A stretch of DNA of 64,000 nt from Halarcobacter sp. (GTDB lineage Bacteria; Campylobacterota; Campylobacteria; Campylobacterales; Arcobacteraceae). The stretch covers positions 1,922,001-1,986,000 of the forward strand of contig NZ_OY780939.1 of NCBI RefSeq assembly GCF_963675975.1. The letters are read 5' to 3'. Positions 47,611 through 56,615 of the stretch are shown here, one piece after another; position 1 is the stretch's first letter, and every line of letters starts with the position of its first letter. Position numbers and translations under genes: made by a program. The notes under the pieces were generated by a model. That model had not been told where the DNA came from. It was given only the letters and a program-made list of their open reading frames with translations, and searched no databases.

Positions 47611-47964
47611 ATGCCATCTGGAGTAAATCAAGCTATTATTGCAATTTGGGTTACAATAGGATTATCAGTAATTTCTGCACTTATTAATAGATTGCTGGGA
47701 GAATTATCTGTTGAAAAGTTTATTATTTATATACTTTTATGTGCTCTATTTTGTATTTTCCCTTACAAATTAGCTAAAGGTAGTAATCCTACGAGATGGA
47801 TTTATACAATATTAATTGTAAGTAGTATTCTTTTAATGCTTGGTGGTGTTGGTACTGATATGCCAAAGTTAGATATGATTGTTTCAATTGTTGTGTTACC
47901 TATAGAAGTTTTTGCTATCTTCCGTCTTTTTCAATCAGAAGCTTCTTCCTGGTTTTATAAATAG
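47611..47964 (+). CDS. Small four-helix membrane protein
   Basis: 117 residues with four hydrophobic segments (about 7-25, 35-51, 65-83, 90-110). It follows the DUF2059-like gene by 24 bases, so it is probably cotranscribed. No family recognised. Confidence 0.6.
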   Translation: MPSGVNQAIIAIWVTIGLSVISALINRLLGELSVEKFIIYILLCALFCIFPYKLAKGSNPTRWIYTILIVSSILLMLGGVGTDMPKLDMIVSIVVLPIEVFAIFRLFQSEASSWFYK

Positions 47965-47974
47965 TAATTAGTAT

Positions 47975-48085
47975 AAAACAAAAATTCCACTTCAAAATTT
48001 TTGAGTAGAAAAATTGCATTTTCTTTTTTATTTAGATGATCCTTCAAAAAATATAATATAGAATTTTCTAAATACTAATATTTTA
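47975..48085 (-). pseudogene. Decayed third copy of the lipoprotein tail
   Basis: The bases read like the 3' part of the two lipoprotein genes: 'tttgagtagaa', then 'attgca', then 'ttctttttta', and later 'ttcaaaaaa' with 'ttttctaa', in the same order and spacing as at 43440-43540. The frame is broken and the rest of the gene is missing. About 30 bases further on (48112) a piece of the rhodanese promoter motif also recurs. Confidence 0.5.
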
Positions 48086-48243
48086 TTGAGAAAATATACT
48101 TAAAAAATAGCAAAAATTAAACTCAAATATATATTATTGAACACTATTATATAATATTTTCTATAATTATTAATAAGTAATATAAGTATTTATTAATAAT
48201 AAAAATAATAATATATTAATATTAAAATATAAGGAGACTATAA

Positions 48244-48687
48244 GTGAAAGGAAAAATATTAGACTTTAGCTTACAAGAGGGTAAAGGTATTATTTCTGGT
48301 GATAATGGAACTCGATATGATTTTGTTATTTCAGAATGGAAAAATGAAAAAGCACCTGCAGTTGGTCAAACTGTAGATTTTGATATGAATGAAAACAGCG
48401 CAGTTTCTATTTATTTAGAAAAAGCAATAGCTAGTGGAGAAAAAAGCAAACTTGCAGCAGCATTATTGGCATTATTTTTAGGTGGATTTGGTATTCATAA
48501 ATTTTATTTAGGTTGTAATACTGCTGGTATTATAATGCTTTTAGTTTTCTTATTTGGTTTTATTTTATTAGGAATCCCAAGTATTTTTATTGGAATGATT
48601 GCATTTATTGAAGCAATATTATATTTAATTAAATCAGAAGAAGATTTCGAAAAAATTTATATTGATAATAAAAAATGTTGGTTCTAA
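48244..48687 (+). CDS. TM2-domain protein with N-terminal cold-shock-like fold
   Basis: 147 residues. The first 60 (MKGKILDFSLQEGKGIISGD and VGQTVDFDMNE) resemble the OB-fold of cold-shock proteins. The rest is a TM2 domain: AALLALFLGGFGIHKFYLG near 77-95, with two membrane segments. Start is GTG with aaggag upstream. Proteins of this mix are common in bacteria but not characterised. Confidence 0.72.
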   Translation: MKGKILDFSLQEGKGIISGDNGTRYDFVISEWKNEKAPAVGQTVDFDMNENSAVSIYLEKAIASGEKSKLAAALLALFLGGFGIHKFYLGCNTAGIIMLLVFLFGFILLGIPSIFIGMIAFIEAILYLIKSEEDFEKIYIDNKKCWF

Positions 48688-48720
48688 AAAGTTAGCTATT
48701 TTAAATAGCTAACTTTTTTT
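48686..48720 (+). terminator. Rho-independent terminator after the TM2 gene
   Basis: Ten-bp stem (gttagctatt / aatagctaac, 48691-48700 with 48704-48713), lengthened by flanking A and T, with a T-run. It begins inside the stop codon. Confidence 0.9.
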
Positions 48721-48787
48721 CTTTTTATTTATCCTAGAAGATAAATTCTCATTTTTAAACTTTACCTCTTCGTTATTCAATATATTC

Positions 48788-50305
48788 TTATTCTTCTTCA
48801 ACAAAAAAATCAATAGGATTTTTATCATTTACACAATCGGGTGGAGTAAATTCACTTTTGCTTTCCCAAAATCTTTCAAGTGACAACTTCCCACAGTTTG
48901 AAGTGAAGTTTCCATGACCATAGTTTTTTAAAACAATGTTTGTTGAGTTTTGAAGTCTTGCATCAATGTTTTCTGCATAAAAGTATGGAGTTACGGGATC
49001 TAGTGTACCTGTTATTATAAGTACTGGAACGTTATTTTTATAAGGATACTGTACAAATCTTCCCCCTCCATATACCTCATAAATCCCATTATGTGTCATA
49101 ATGTCATAAATGCTGTAAGAGTTTGTAAATTCTCCTAAAGTATCTTTTTTAGCTAAAAGAGTATTGAGATTAATAGGATAATCTTGGTAGTGAATAAAGT
49201 TAAATATAAGATCTTCATCACCTTCTTCTGTGTAGGTTGTGGTAAGAGACTCTAAAAAGGTGTAGTTATCATATATAAGTTCATTATAGATCCTATGAAT
49301 CATATATGGAATAGTGCTATAATTGCTTCTCGAATAAAGGTTTTCGTAAACTTTTATAGCTAGATTTCTCCCATCAATATTGTATTTATTACCATTAAAG
49401 GTATAAAAAAATGGTTTATTATGTAAATAGTCCATTACAAAGAGAAACTCATCTTTCAAGTTTGGATAAGCTCCATTACATTTGCTATCCTCTTCACACA
49501 CCTTAAAAAAACGCTCAATAGCTTCTTTATATTGAGTTACTGAGTGTTGCATAAAATCACTATTTTCTGGTAAAACACCATCTAACACAACACTTTCTAA
49601 ATTTTCAGGGTAAAGTTCTAAATACTCTAAAGAGAGCCTACTTCCATAAGATACACCTAGTAGATTTATCTTTTCATATCCTAAACTTTTTCTTAAAGAT
49701 TCAATATCATATGCACTATTTCTTGTTGTAAAATCTTTTTTAAATAGACCTTTACTTTGTAGAAAATTTTTACACCCAATTAAAGCATCTATATAAGAGC
49801 TTTTAATTGAAGTTTCAAACTGCTCTTGGGTGATAGAGTTTATTGTGTTGTTTTCACCAAGAAGCTCTGTTAGGTTTTCTTTTAATTCACTCTCATCTAC
49901 ACTAGAACAAGAAAGATAGGAAGAGGAGTACTGCTCCCCTCTACGATTATAAAAGATAAGGTCTCTATCATCAAAAGTAGAGAAATTAGATGATACCCAA
50001 TCTAGAAAAGTGAGTTCTTTTAAAGCTCCTTTTTCAGTAGGACCTCCTACTTCATAAATAACTGGTGATTTTATAGCTTCTTTTTTTGCTCTTTTAATAA
50101 CAATTGGAAGGGAAAAAGTTGATGTTGGATTAAAGTAGTCGTTTGGGACTTCTAACACTCCACATTCAAGGTCAGTTCTATCAATATCAAAACTACTACA
50201 CTCTGTAGTATAATAACTTTTTGAGATCTGTGGGATAGTGTTATCACTGCCACAGCCTGAAAAGATTAAAATACCCATAATAAGGGAAAAAATAATTGTT
50301 CTCAT
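48788..50305 (-). CDS. Lipoprotein alpha/beta hydrolase with TAP-like C-terminus
   Basis: 505 residues. Lipoprotein signal MGILIFSGCGSDN (Cys18). Serine hydrolase fold with nucleophile motif LLGVSYGSR (about 215-223) and C-terminal GTLDPVTPYFYAE and YGHGNF, giving the acid and histidine. The pattern resembles tripeptidyl/prolyl aminopeptidases of the TAP family. It probably acts on peptides in the periplasm or outer surface; the substrate is unknown. Single gene with no partner. Confidence 0.75.
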   Translation of the reverse strand: MRTIIFSLIMGILIFSGCGSDNTIPQISKSYYTTECSSFDIDRTDLECGVLEVPNDYFNPTSTFSLPIVIKRAKKEAIKSPVIYEVGGPTEKGALKELTFLDWVSSNFSTFDDRDLIFYNRRGEQYSSSYLSCSSVDESELKENLTELLGENNTINSITQEQFETSIKSSYIDALIGCKNFLQSKGLFKKDFTTRNSAYDIESLRKSLGYEKINLLGVSYGSRLSLEYLELYPENLESVVLDGVLPENSDFMQHSVTQYKEAIERFFKVCEEDSKCNGAYPNLKDEFLFVMDYLHNKPFFYTFNGNKYNIDGRNLAIKVYENLYSRSNYSTIPYMIHRIYNELIYDNYTFLESLTTTYTEEGDEDLIFNFIHYQDYPINLNTLLAKKDTLGEFTNSYSIYDIMTHNGIYEVYGGGRFVQYPYKNNVPVLIITGTLDPVTPYFYAENIDARLQNSTNIVLKNYGHGNFTSNCGKLSLERFWESKSEFTPPDCVNDKNPIDFFVEEE

Positions 50306-50505
50306 ACAATTCCTTCTTTATAAAAAGTTAAAAAAGCCATCTACACTATAAGTTGATAGAATAAATAATACCATACAAGCACTAAAATAATATCCCTAGT
50401 TATACCTAAGTAAACACTCATAATATTATATTTTAAATAAGAGCAAAAATTAAACTCAAATAGATATAATTCTCTTCACAAAAATTTAATTAGGAAAAAT
50501 AATTT

Positions 50506-50853
50506 ATGAATGAAACTCTAATCTACCCTATAATTGCAATAATAGCTTTCATAGCTTATAAAAAATATACTCAATACCAGGTCTTAAAACTTGTACCATC
50601 TCTTTTAGAAGAGGGTGCCCAGATTATTGATGTTAGAACAAAAGAAGAGTTTAGTTTAGCTAATAAAGAGGGAAGCGTAAATATCCCATTAGATTCTCTA
50701 AAAAATAGAATAAATGAGTTAGACAATAATAAACCTATAATTGTTTGTTGTGCTAGTGGGAGTAGAAGTGGCTTAGCAAGACGTCTTTTATTATCTAATG
50801 GCTTTGAGAATGTGCATAATGCTGGTATGTGGAAATCTCTTTTAAAGTTTTAA
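50506..50853 (+). CDS. Membrane-anchored rhodanese, intact copy
   Basis: 115 residues: an N-terminal membrane segment (LIYPIIAIIAFIAYKKYT), then a single rhodanese domain with IDVRTKEEF, and an active-site loop CCASGSRSG giving Cys plus Arg as in CxxxxR. It ends MWKSLLKF. Such proteins move sulfane sulfur or bind it. A broken paralogue lies at 44341; the two share about 60 bases upstream, including a TATAAT. Confidence 0.8.
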   Translation: MNETLIYPIIAIIAFIAYKKYTQYQVLKLVPSLLEEGAQIIDVRTKEEFSLANKEGSVNIPLDSLKNRINELDNNKPIIVCCASGSRSGLARRLLLSNGFENVHNAGMWKSLLKF

Positions 50854-50988
50854 AACAGCTTTTATTCTAAGTATTTCTGATTTGTAATAATGAAAAAACT
50901 TAGCCTACAAATTTTATATAAAAGAGCTTGTTAAACTGATTTTGAATATTATGAAAATTAAAATAATGTTAGGGAGTAAATAATAATT

Positions 50989-51444
50989 ATGGAAAGCTAC
51001 TTACCTTATTTTCTTATTTTTATTGGAGTAGGTTTAATTATATTTCTTACAAGTTTGATATTAAGAGCCACTAAAAGTAAAAGTTGGGAAAAAACATCTG
51101 GTGTATTGTTAGATAAGGGGACAAGACTTCATATTTCTAGAGATATTATAACAAAAAATATTGATTGGAAAAGTATTCATATTGATGTTCAATATGAATA
51201 TGAAGTTGATGGAAAAATATATATTTCAAAAAGAGTCACTTTTTCTGACATGGTTAATAAACCAATGAGTTGCCTAAACAAACTATTAAATGAGTATTTA
51301 TCTACAAATAAAATTATTGTTTATTATAATCCCAAAAATCATGGGGATAGTGTACTATTTCCTGGAGCTACTATATGGAATTTTACCCCAATGATTACAG
51401 GAGTAATATTTATAAGTGCAGGAATATTTCTTTTAAATAGTTAA
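50989..51444 (+). CDS. DUF3592-like membrane protein
   Basis: 151 residues with membrane segments at both ends (about 5-27 and 130-148) and a beta-rich middle (WKSIHIDVQYEYEVDGKIY, IVYYNPKNHGDSVLFPG) typical of DUF3592. Function unknown. Good ribosome site (ttaggga-type). Confidence 0.65.
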   Translation: MESYLPYFLIFIGVGLIIFLTSLILRATKSKSWEKTSGVLLDKGTRLHISRDIITKNIDWKSIHIDVQYEYEVDGKIYISKRVTFSDMVNKPMSCLNKLLNEYLSTNKIIVYYNPKNHGDSVLFPGATIWNFTPMITGVIFISAGIFLLNS

Positions 51445-51471
51445 GTAAAATTATTAGCTCATTCTTACTGT

Positions 51472-51506
51472 AGGCAATAATAGAGTTAATCTATTATTGC
51501 CTTTTG
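51472..51506. terminator. Terminator between convergent genes
   Basis: Perfect 12-bp stem (aggcaataatag 51472-51483 with 51491-51502), 7-base loop and a TTTT tail, between the ends of the DUF3592 and PsiE-like genes. Confidence 0.82.
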
Positions 51507-51509
51507 TAC

Positions 51510-52004
51510 TTAGACTTTATCTTCTTTTTGCCAAGTTCTTTTTAGGTTATGTATATAAACAATCAAAATAAAAAATATTGATGATGTTACACCTAATACT
51601 AATAATAGACTTGTTTCTTCAGGTACTGTGTCAAGTAAAATTAACTTTCTTATGATAACTACGAATGCAATCTCTAGGAAGGTTAGGGCATATTCAAAAC
51701 CACTTTTTATAAATAGTGTTTTTACTATTGCCAATACAATCAAGGTAAATAAACCATCTGTTAATATCATTTTTATAGACATAAAATCTAATGCTCCTTG
51801 TGAAAGAGTCAATGAAATCATTTTATGAGAAAGACTTAATATACAAACTGCTAAATAAACTATCATACTCAATATAAATAGATGTTTTAACAAATTTATA
51901 ATACGCAAAAATATGATATCGATTTTATTTTCTAAAATTTTATCAAATTGATTTAGCTGACTAAAAACCTTTTCTAGAAGGTTTTTTTCTTGGACATCTG
52001 CCAC
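51510..52004 (-). CDS. PsiE-like membrane protein
   Basis: 164 residues with four membrane segments (about 35-55, 80-100, 105-122, 130-152) after a soluble N-terminus. The pattern, with LKHLFILSMIVYLAVCILSL and EIAFVVIIRKLIL, resembles the phosphate-starvation-inducible PsiE family. No phosphate genes near it. Assignment by pattern. Confidence 0.55.
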   Translation of the reverse strand: MADVQEKNLLEKVFSQLNQFDKILENKIDIIFLRIINLLKHLFILSMIVYLAVCILSLSHKMISLTLSQGALDFMSIKMILTDGLFTLIVLAIVKTLFIKSGFEYALTFLEIAFVVIIRKLILLDTVPEETSLLLVLGVTSSIFFILIVYIHNLKRTWQKEDKV

Positions 52005-52206
52005 TTTTTTTATTCCTTATTTTATGGGCTTAATTTTTGCGAATATTATCACAATAGAAATAAAAATACAAGTGAAAATGAACAAATATTCATAATAAAT
52101 TTTATACACTATTTTTTTCATTTTTTTATAGTAAAAAATAAAAATATTATTAACTTATATTAATATAAAAACAACTATTATACTTATGAAAATACTAGGA
52201 TAGCAT

Positions 52207-52986
52207 ATGAAAAAGATAGTTTGTTTTTTTATAATTTTTAGTGTAAATATTTTTGCAGGAAAATTAATTGAGTTGAATACTAGAGAGGGGATTACCCAGA
52301 AGTTTGAATTAATAGAAGCTAGGAATCCTGTAGCGAGTTTGATATTATTTGTAGGTGGAAAAGGTGCATTGGATTTATCTGCATCATATATTGGTGTTAA
52401 TTATGGTTGGGGAAAATTAAATTTTTTAGTTAGAGTAAAAGATGATTTTGTAAAAAATGGATTTAATGTAGCTGTTGTAGATGCTCCAAGTGATAAGCAA
52501 GTTAAAAAAGGTATGTTAGGTGGTTTTAGAAATAGTGTTTCTCACCAAGAAGATATAGATAAGGTTATCTCATATTTAAAAGAAAAATACTCATTGCCTA
52601 TTTGGTTGATAGGTACAAGTAGAGGGACTGAGTCAGCTGCAAGTATAGCTATAAATACAAAAGTTGGAATTGATGGTTTGATTTTAAGTTCAAGTATTAG
52701 TGAAGAAAGCTCTAGAGGTATAGCTGTTACACAAATGGATTTAGATGAAATAAAAGTTCCAGTTTTAATAACTGCTCATAAAGATGATGCTTGTAAACAT
52801 ACACCAGCTTCAGGAGCACAAAAAATAAAAGAGCTTTTATCAAATACAAAAAAAGTACAAGTTAGTATTTTTGAAGGTGGACATGAAGTTCAAGGCCCAT
52901 GTCGAGCTAAATCCCATCATGGATATTTAGGTGTTGAAGAAAAGGTTGTAGAGAGTATGTCAAAGTACATAAAAGAAAATATCTAA
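52207..52986 (+). CDS. Exported alpha/beta hydrolase
   Basis: 259 residues with a signal peptide (MKKIVCFFIIFSVNIFA). Nucleophile motif IGTSRGTES (about 137-145), acid in TAHKDDACKH, and His in EGGHEVQG, a dienelactone-hydrolase-like layout. The substrate cannot be told. Single gene with its own ribosome site (tagga). Confidence 0.7.
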   Translation: MKKIVCFFIIFSVNIFAGKLIELNTREGITQKFELIEARNPVASLILFVGGKGALDLSASYIGVNYGWGKLNFLVRVKDDFVKNGFNVAVVDAPSDKQVKKGMLGGFRNSVSHQEDIDKVISYLKEKYSLPIWLIGTSRGTESAASIAINTKVGIDGLILSSSISEESSRGIAVTQMDLDEIKVPVLITAHKDDACKHTPASGAQKIKELLSNTKKVQVSIFEGGHEVQGPCRAKSHHGYLGVEEKVVESMSKYIKENI

Positions 52987-53045
52987 AACTATTTAGTAAA
53001 AAAGAGTTAAAATTATAAATTCAAAAATTTATAAAAAGGATATAT

Positions 53046-53480
53046 ATGTCAAAAAGTTTTGAATTTATAAATATTGGAAAATTTGAAGATATTAAAGATA
53101 GTCAATATACCTTGCCAGATTCAAAAAAGGTATTAGAAGGTAAAATTTTTTTAAATGAATTAATGAGTTTAAGTGGAAGTGAAATATCTTTAAACAGCTT
53201 TGCTCCAGGTCAATACTTCCCTTTTGATCATAAACATATAAAAAATGAAGAGATCTTTATTATACTAAAGGGTAATGGAGAATTTGAAATAGATGGAAAT
53301 AAATTTCAAATAGAAGAGGGTAGTGTAGTAAAAGTTAGTCCTAAAGAGGTCAGAAATATTTGTAATACTTCAAAAGATACAAATCTTTTATATATTGTAA
53401 TACAAACAAGAGAAGATAGTATGAATAGTAAAAAACCTACAGAAGATGGTATTAGCGTGATTGAAAGAACTAAATGGTAG
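53046..53480 (+). CDS. Cupin-domain protein
   Basis: 144 residues. Cupin motif 1 is FDHKHIKNEEIFIILKGNG with metal-type His/His/Glu, and motif 2 is EEGSVVKVSPKEVRNICN, where the usual His is replaced by Asn. No partner gene identifies a substrate. It follows the exported hydrolase by 59 bases. Confidence 0.72.
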   Translation: MSKSFEFINIGKFEDIKDSQYTLPDSKKVLEGKIFLNELMSLSGSEISLNSFAPGQYFPFDHKHIKNEEIFIILKGNGEFEIDGNKFQIEEGSVVKVSPKEVRNICNTSKDTNLLYIVIQTREDSMNSKKPTEDGISVIERTKW

Positions 53481-53604
53481 AAAATATTAGAATTTATCTT
53501 TTATTAATATTTAACTAACTATTATTTCAAAGTTTTTAAAAAAGAAATTATATTTACAGTTTCTTTTCTAAATGATAATTTATTAAATAAATCTAGGGTT
53601 GCAA

Positions 53605-53814
53605 ATGGCTAAAAGTCAAAACAATAACAGTGTAAAAAGTTCAAAAGTTGATCTTATCAAACTTGGAAGTAATTCTACTCCAAAAGCATTTTCAAAAGAT
53701 ACTACAGTAAAAGACCAAGTGGTAAATGCTAGAAAAAGTGCAAGCTTAAATAAAGAAAAAGCTAAGAAAAAAGCCAAAATGGCAAAAGCTTCAAGAAAGA
53801 AAAATAAGAAATAG
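53605..53814 (+). CDS. Small basic protein of unknown function
   Basis: About 69 residues from ATG 53605 (the frame opens at a TTG two codons earlier). It starts MAKSQNNNSVKSSKVD and ends with a Lys/Ala-rich tail (KKKAKMAKASRKKNKK), as seen in nucleic-acid-binding or ribosome-associated small proteins. No family recognised. Confidence 0.5.
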   Translation: MAKSQNNNSVKSSKVDLIKLGSNSTPKAFSKDTTVKDQVVNARKSASLNKEKAKKKAKMAKASRKKNKK

Positions 53815-53899
53815 AATAATTTTATAAACTAACTATTTCTTCATACAAAAATACATAAATTAAATATAAAATGGATTATTATTTTATAAAGGCTGTGTT

Positions 53900-53995
53900 A
53901 TGTTAGAAAAGTATGAAGATCAAATCATTTTTGGTGTATTTAGTGTATTTTATTATCTTTCCTCGTTTTTTGTATATGTATCTGTACTTCATTAA
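53900..53995 (+). CDS. Possible 31-residue membrane peptide
   Basis: ATG with aaagg seven bases upstream opens a frame of 31 residues (MLEKYEDQIIFGVFSVFYYL and on) with one hydrophobic segment. Size and composition fit a small membrane protein; there is no second copy to support it. Confidence 0.35.
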   Translation: MLEKYEDQIIFGVFSVFYYLSSFFVYVSVLH

Positions 53996-54036
53996 AAAAG
54001 AAATAAAAAACAACCTAAATCATAGTATAATTAAAT

Positions 54037-54384
54037 ATGAAAATAGAACTATACTATGATAAAGAGTGTCCTTTTTGTAAATATTATGCAAATTATATAG
54101 AACTAAAACAAAATCATAATCTTATTCTTCAAAATGTAAGAGAGAGTAAAAAGACTATTGATGAATTTAGAAATCTTGGATTTGATATAAATGATGGATT
54201 TATAATAAGAGTAGATGAAAAAGATTTATATCAAGGTTCAGATGCAATTATATATTTAAATAAAATCTCTAAAAAAAGAATTTATTTTAAAGATAATAAA
54301 TTTTTTAGAAATTATATCTATTCATTTGTAAAAATATTAAGAAAAATTATTCTTAATTTAATAGGTAAAGATACTAAAATTTAG
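54037..54384 (+). CDS. DUF393 / thiol-disulfide-like protein
   Basis: 115 residues. It starts MKIELYYDKECPFCKYYANY, with the CxxC and YDxxCPFC pattern of the DCC1/DUF393 family (thioredoxin-like). A basic, hydrophobic C-terminus (FVKILRKIILNLIG) may touch the membrane. The role is unknown. Confidence 0.68.
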   Translation: MKIELYYDKECPFCKYYANYIELKQNHNLILQNVRESKKTIDEFRNLGFDINDGFIIRVDEKDLYQGSDAIIYLNKISKKRIYFKDNKFFRNYIYSFVKILRKIILNLIGKDTKI

Positions 54385-54499
54385 CTAATTATAGTAATTA
54401 TTATCAACTTTAGTTCTAAAAATACATAAGAAAAAAATAATTTTATTCATTGTTTATAATACACTTGTTAAACTCCTCTCAAAATTAATAGGAGAGATA

Positions 54500-55186
54500 A
54501 TGAAAAAAATAATCTTATCAGCAATACTTACTACTAGTTTTGTTTTTGCACATCAAATAACAGCAAAACTAGAAAATAATGTTTATAGTGCTCAGTTTTG
54601 GGCACATGGAAAATATGATAATTTTGATATCAAACAACTAAAAGGTGCTACTGCTTATGATCAAAATAACCAAGAGATAAAAACAGGAATTGATTATTCA
54701 AAGGGTACACAATTATTTATGGCAAAAAAACCTGCGATGATAGCTTTATCTTTTGATGCTGGATATTGGACTAGAACTGATAAAGGTTATGAAAATATAG
54801 AACCAAGCAAATATAAAGGTATGGTTTTTAATACTTTAAAAAGTATCAAATATGGAAAAAGATATTTCTCTTGGAGTGATTCATTTATAAACCCTGTAGG
54901 TTTAAGTATGGAAGTTGTGCCTTTAATCAATCCTTTAAACATAAAAAAAGGTGAAAAACTACCAGTTTTAGTTTTAAAAGATGGGGAAGCTTTACAAAAT
55001 GCAGGTTTCGAAACATCTGATTATGAGGATTTAGATATAAAAACAAATAAATTTGGTATTGCATATATACCTGTAAAATCAACTGGATTACAAATAATTG
55101 CAGCAAAATATTATTCAAGTGAAATAAATGATCCAAATGTAAATAATATTACTATTCAAAGTAGTATCTCTTTTGAGGTAAAATAG
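54500..55186 (+). CDS. DUF4198-type exported protein, nickel-uptake-like (NikM-like)
   Basis: 228 residues with a signal peptide (MKKIILSAILTTSFVFA) followed directly by H, as usual for metal-binding DUF4198 proteins, where the N-terminal His can bind metal. Later GYWTRTDKGYENIEPSKYKG and a beta-rich body. This family is found with TonB-dependent nickel or cobalt uptake. Overlaps the next gene by one base. Confidence 0.65.
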   Translation: MKKIILSAILTTSFVFAHQITAKLENNVYSAQFWAHGKYDNFDIKQLKGATAYDQNNQEIKTGIDYSKGTQLFMAKKPAMIALSFDAGYWTRTDKGYENIEPSKYKGMVFNTLKSIKYGKRYFSWSDSFINPVGLSMEVVPLINPLNIKKGEKLPVLVLKDGEALQNAGFETSDYEDLDIKTNKFGIAYIPVKSTGLQIIAAKYYSSEINDPNVNNITIQSSISFEVK

Positions 55187-55614
55187 TGATAAAAAAGTAT
55201 CTTATTGCATTTTTGATTTCAAATATTTCATTATTTGCGCATGGTATTTTTTATAATGTAGTAGAGGGAGCGATTAGTATTCATCTCTCTTCTGCTAATA
55301 ATATTAGTATAAGTGATGCAGAAGTAAAAGTTTTTGCCCCAGGAGGAAGTTTAGCTTATGCAAAAGGATATACTGACATAAATGGAAATTTTGCTTTTAT
55401 GCCTGATAGTGCAGGCACATGGCATGTAAAAGTTTCTATGTCAAGTGATCATGGGAACCACGAAAAAGAGTTTAATATTGAATTATCAGATGATTATAAA
55501 GTTAAAGATTTTGATAAACTTCCTATAGAAAGGTATTTAGGTATCTTAAGTATTTTAGGAATTATCTTTGGTATTTTTGGTGCATTTAGTTTTTTTCAAA
55601 GAAAGAAAAGTTAA
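55186..55614 (+). CDS. NikL-like exported protein with C-terminal anchor
   Basis: 142 residues: signal peptide (MIKKYLIAFLISNISLFA-H), a beta-sandwich domain of the carboxypeptidase-regulatory kind (ISDAEVKVFAPGGSLAYAKG, TDINGNFAFMPDSAGTWHVKV), and a C-terminal membrane segment (GILSILGIIFGIFGAFSFF) with a basic end. The GTG start shares its G with the stop of the DUF4198 gene. The layout matches the small subunit of NikMNQO/NikL-type transporters, but no permease or ATPase is here. Confidence 0.62.
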   Translation: MIKKYLIAFLISNISLFAHGIFYNVVEGAISIHLSSANNISISDAEVKVFAPGGSLAYAKGYTDINGNFAFMPDSAGTWHVKVSMSSDHGNHEKEFNIELSDDYKVKDFDKLPIERYLGILSILGIIFGIFGAFSFFQRKKS

Positions 55615-55673
55615 GCATTATTGATTTTAATATAAATTTTGTATACTAATATTTTAAATATTGAGGATATGAA

Positions 55674-55796
55674 ATGAAAAATATTTTTATTATAACTATA
55701 GTTGTTGTTGCTATTGGATATATGTTTGTTTTGATGAAAGATAGATTTGATAATATCAAAGAAACAAACCAAAAAATAGCACAACAAAAAAAATAA
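55674..55796 (+). CDS. Small membrane protein (40 residues)
   Basis: ATG with a gagga-type ribosome site opens a 40-residue frame: one membrane segment (IFIITIVVVAIGYMFVL) then a charged helix (MKDRFDNIKETNQKIAQQKK). Not recognised. It lies between the nickel-like pair and adk. Confidence 0.5.
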   Translation: MKNIFIITIVVVAIGYMFVLMKDRFDNIKETNQKIAQQKK

Positions 55797-55875
55797 GCTA
55801 GATATTTCTTTCGTATTATCTAGTTTTAACGAATTTCTTTATACAATCACACCACTAAAACTAAGGAAATTGACT

Positions 55876-56520
55876 ATGAATTTAATGGTATTTGGTGCAC
55901 CAGGTGCAGGTAAAGGTACACAAGCAAAATTTTTAATTGAAAAGTATGATATCCCACAAATCTCTACAGGGGATATTTTAAGAGCTGCTATTGCAGACAA
56001 AACTGAAATGGGAATGGAAGCTAAAAAGTTTATGGATGAGGGTAAATTAGTTCCTGATTCAACTATTATTGGTATTATCAAAGATAGATTAGCTGAGGAT
56101 GACTGTAAAAAAGGTTTTATTCTTGATGGTTTTCCAAGAACTTTAGCTCAAGCAGAAGCTTTAAGTGAACTAATGGAAAAAATGGCTATCTCTTTAGATA
56201 AAGTTATTTCATTAAATGTTCCAGATGAATTAATCGTAGGAAGAATCACAGGAAGAAGAGTTTGTTCAAAATGTGGAGCATCTTTCCATGTTGAATTTAA
56301 TCCTTCAAAAGAGGAAAATGTATGTGATTACTGTGGTGGTGAACTTATTATCAGAAAAGATGATAATGCTGAAACTGTAAAAAGCAGACTTGGTGCATAC
56401 CATGAGCAAACAGCTCCATTAATTGAGTTTTATACTAAGATGGGTGTTATGGTAGAACTTGATGGTACAAAAGATGTATCAGAAGTTACAGCAGATATGT
56501 TTTCTGCAATTGAAGCTTAA
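55876..56520 (+). CDS. adk: Adenylate kinase
   Basis: Balances AMP, ADP and ATP. 214 residues: P-loop GAPGAGKGTQ (8-17), LDGFPRTLAQAEAL, and a LID domain with four zinc-type cysteines (CSKC and CDYC). I start at ATG 55876 (MNLMVFGAPGAGKG), with aagga upstream; a TTG two codons earlier is also in frame. Promoter-like TACAAT lies about 30 bases ahead. Confidence 0.95.
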   Translation: MNLMVFGAPGAGKGTQAKFLIEKYDIPQISTGDILRAAIADKTEMGMEAKKFMDEGKLVPDSTIIGIIKDRLAEDDCKKGFILDGFPRTLAQAEALSELMEKMAISLDKVISLNVPDELIVGRITGRRVCSKCGASFHVEFNPSKEENVCDYCGGELIIRKDDNAETVKSRLGAYHEQTAPLIEFYTKMGVMVELDGTKDVSEVTADMFSAIEA

Positions 56521-56533
56521 TCAAAACCTCTTA

Positions 56534-56558
56534 TGAGTTGAAGTTTTACTTCAACTCA
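56534..56558 (+). terminator. Hairpin after adk
   Basis: Eleven-bp stem (tgagttgaagt with acttcaactca) and a TTT loop, 14 bases after the adk stop. There is no T-run. Confidence 0.5.
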
Positions 56559-56615
56559 ATCTTACAAACTGCAATATTTCTATAGCATTTGAAAATTTTT
56601 TGTTAATATTGATTT

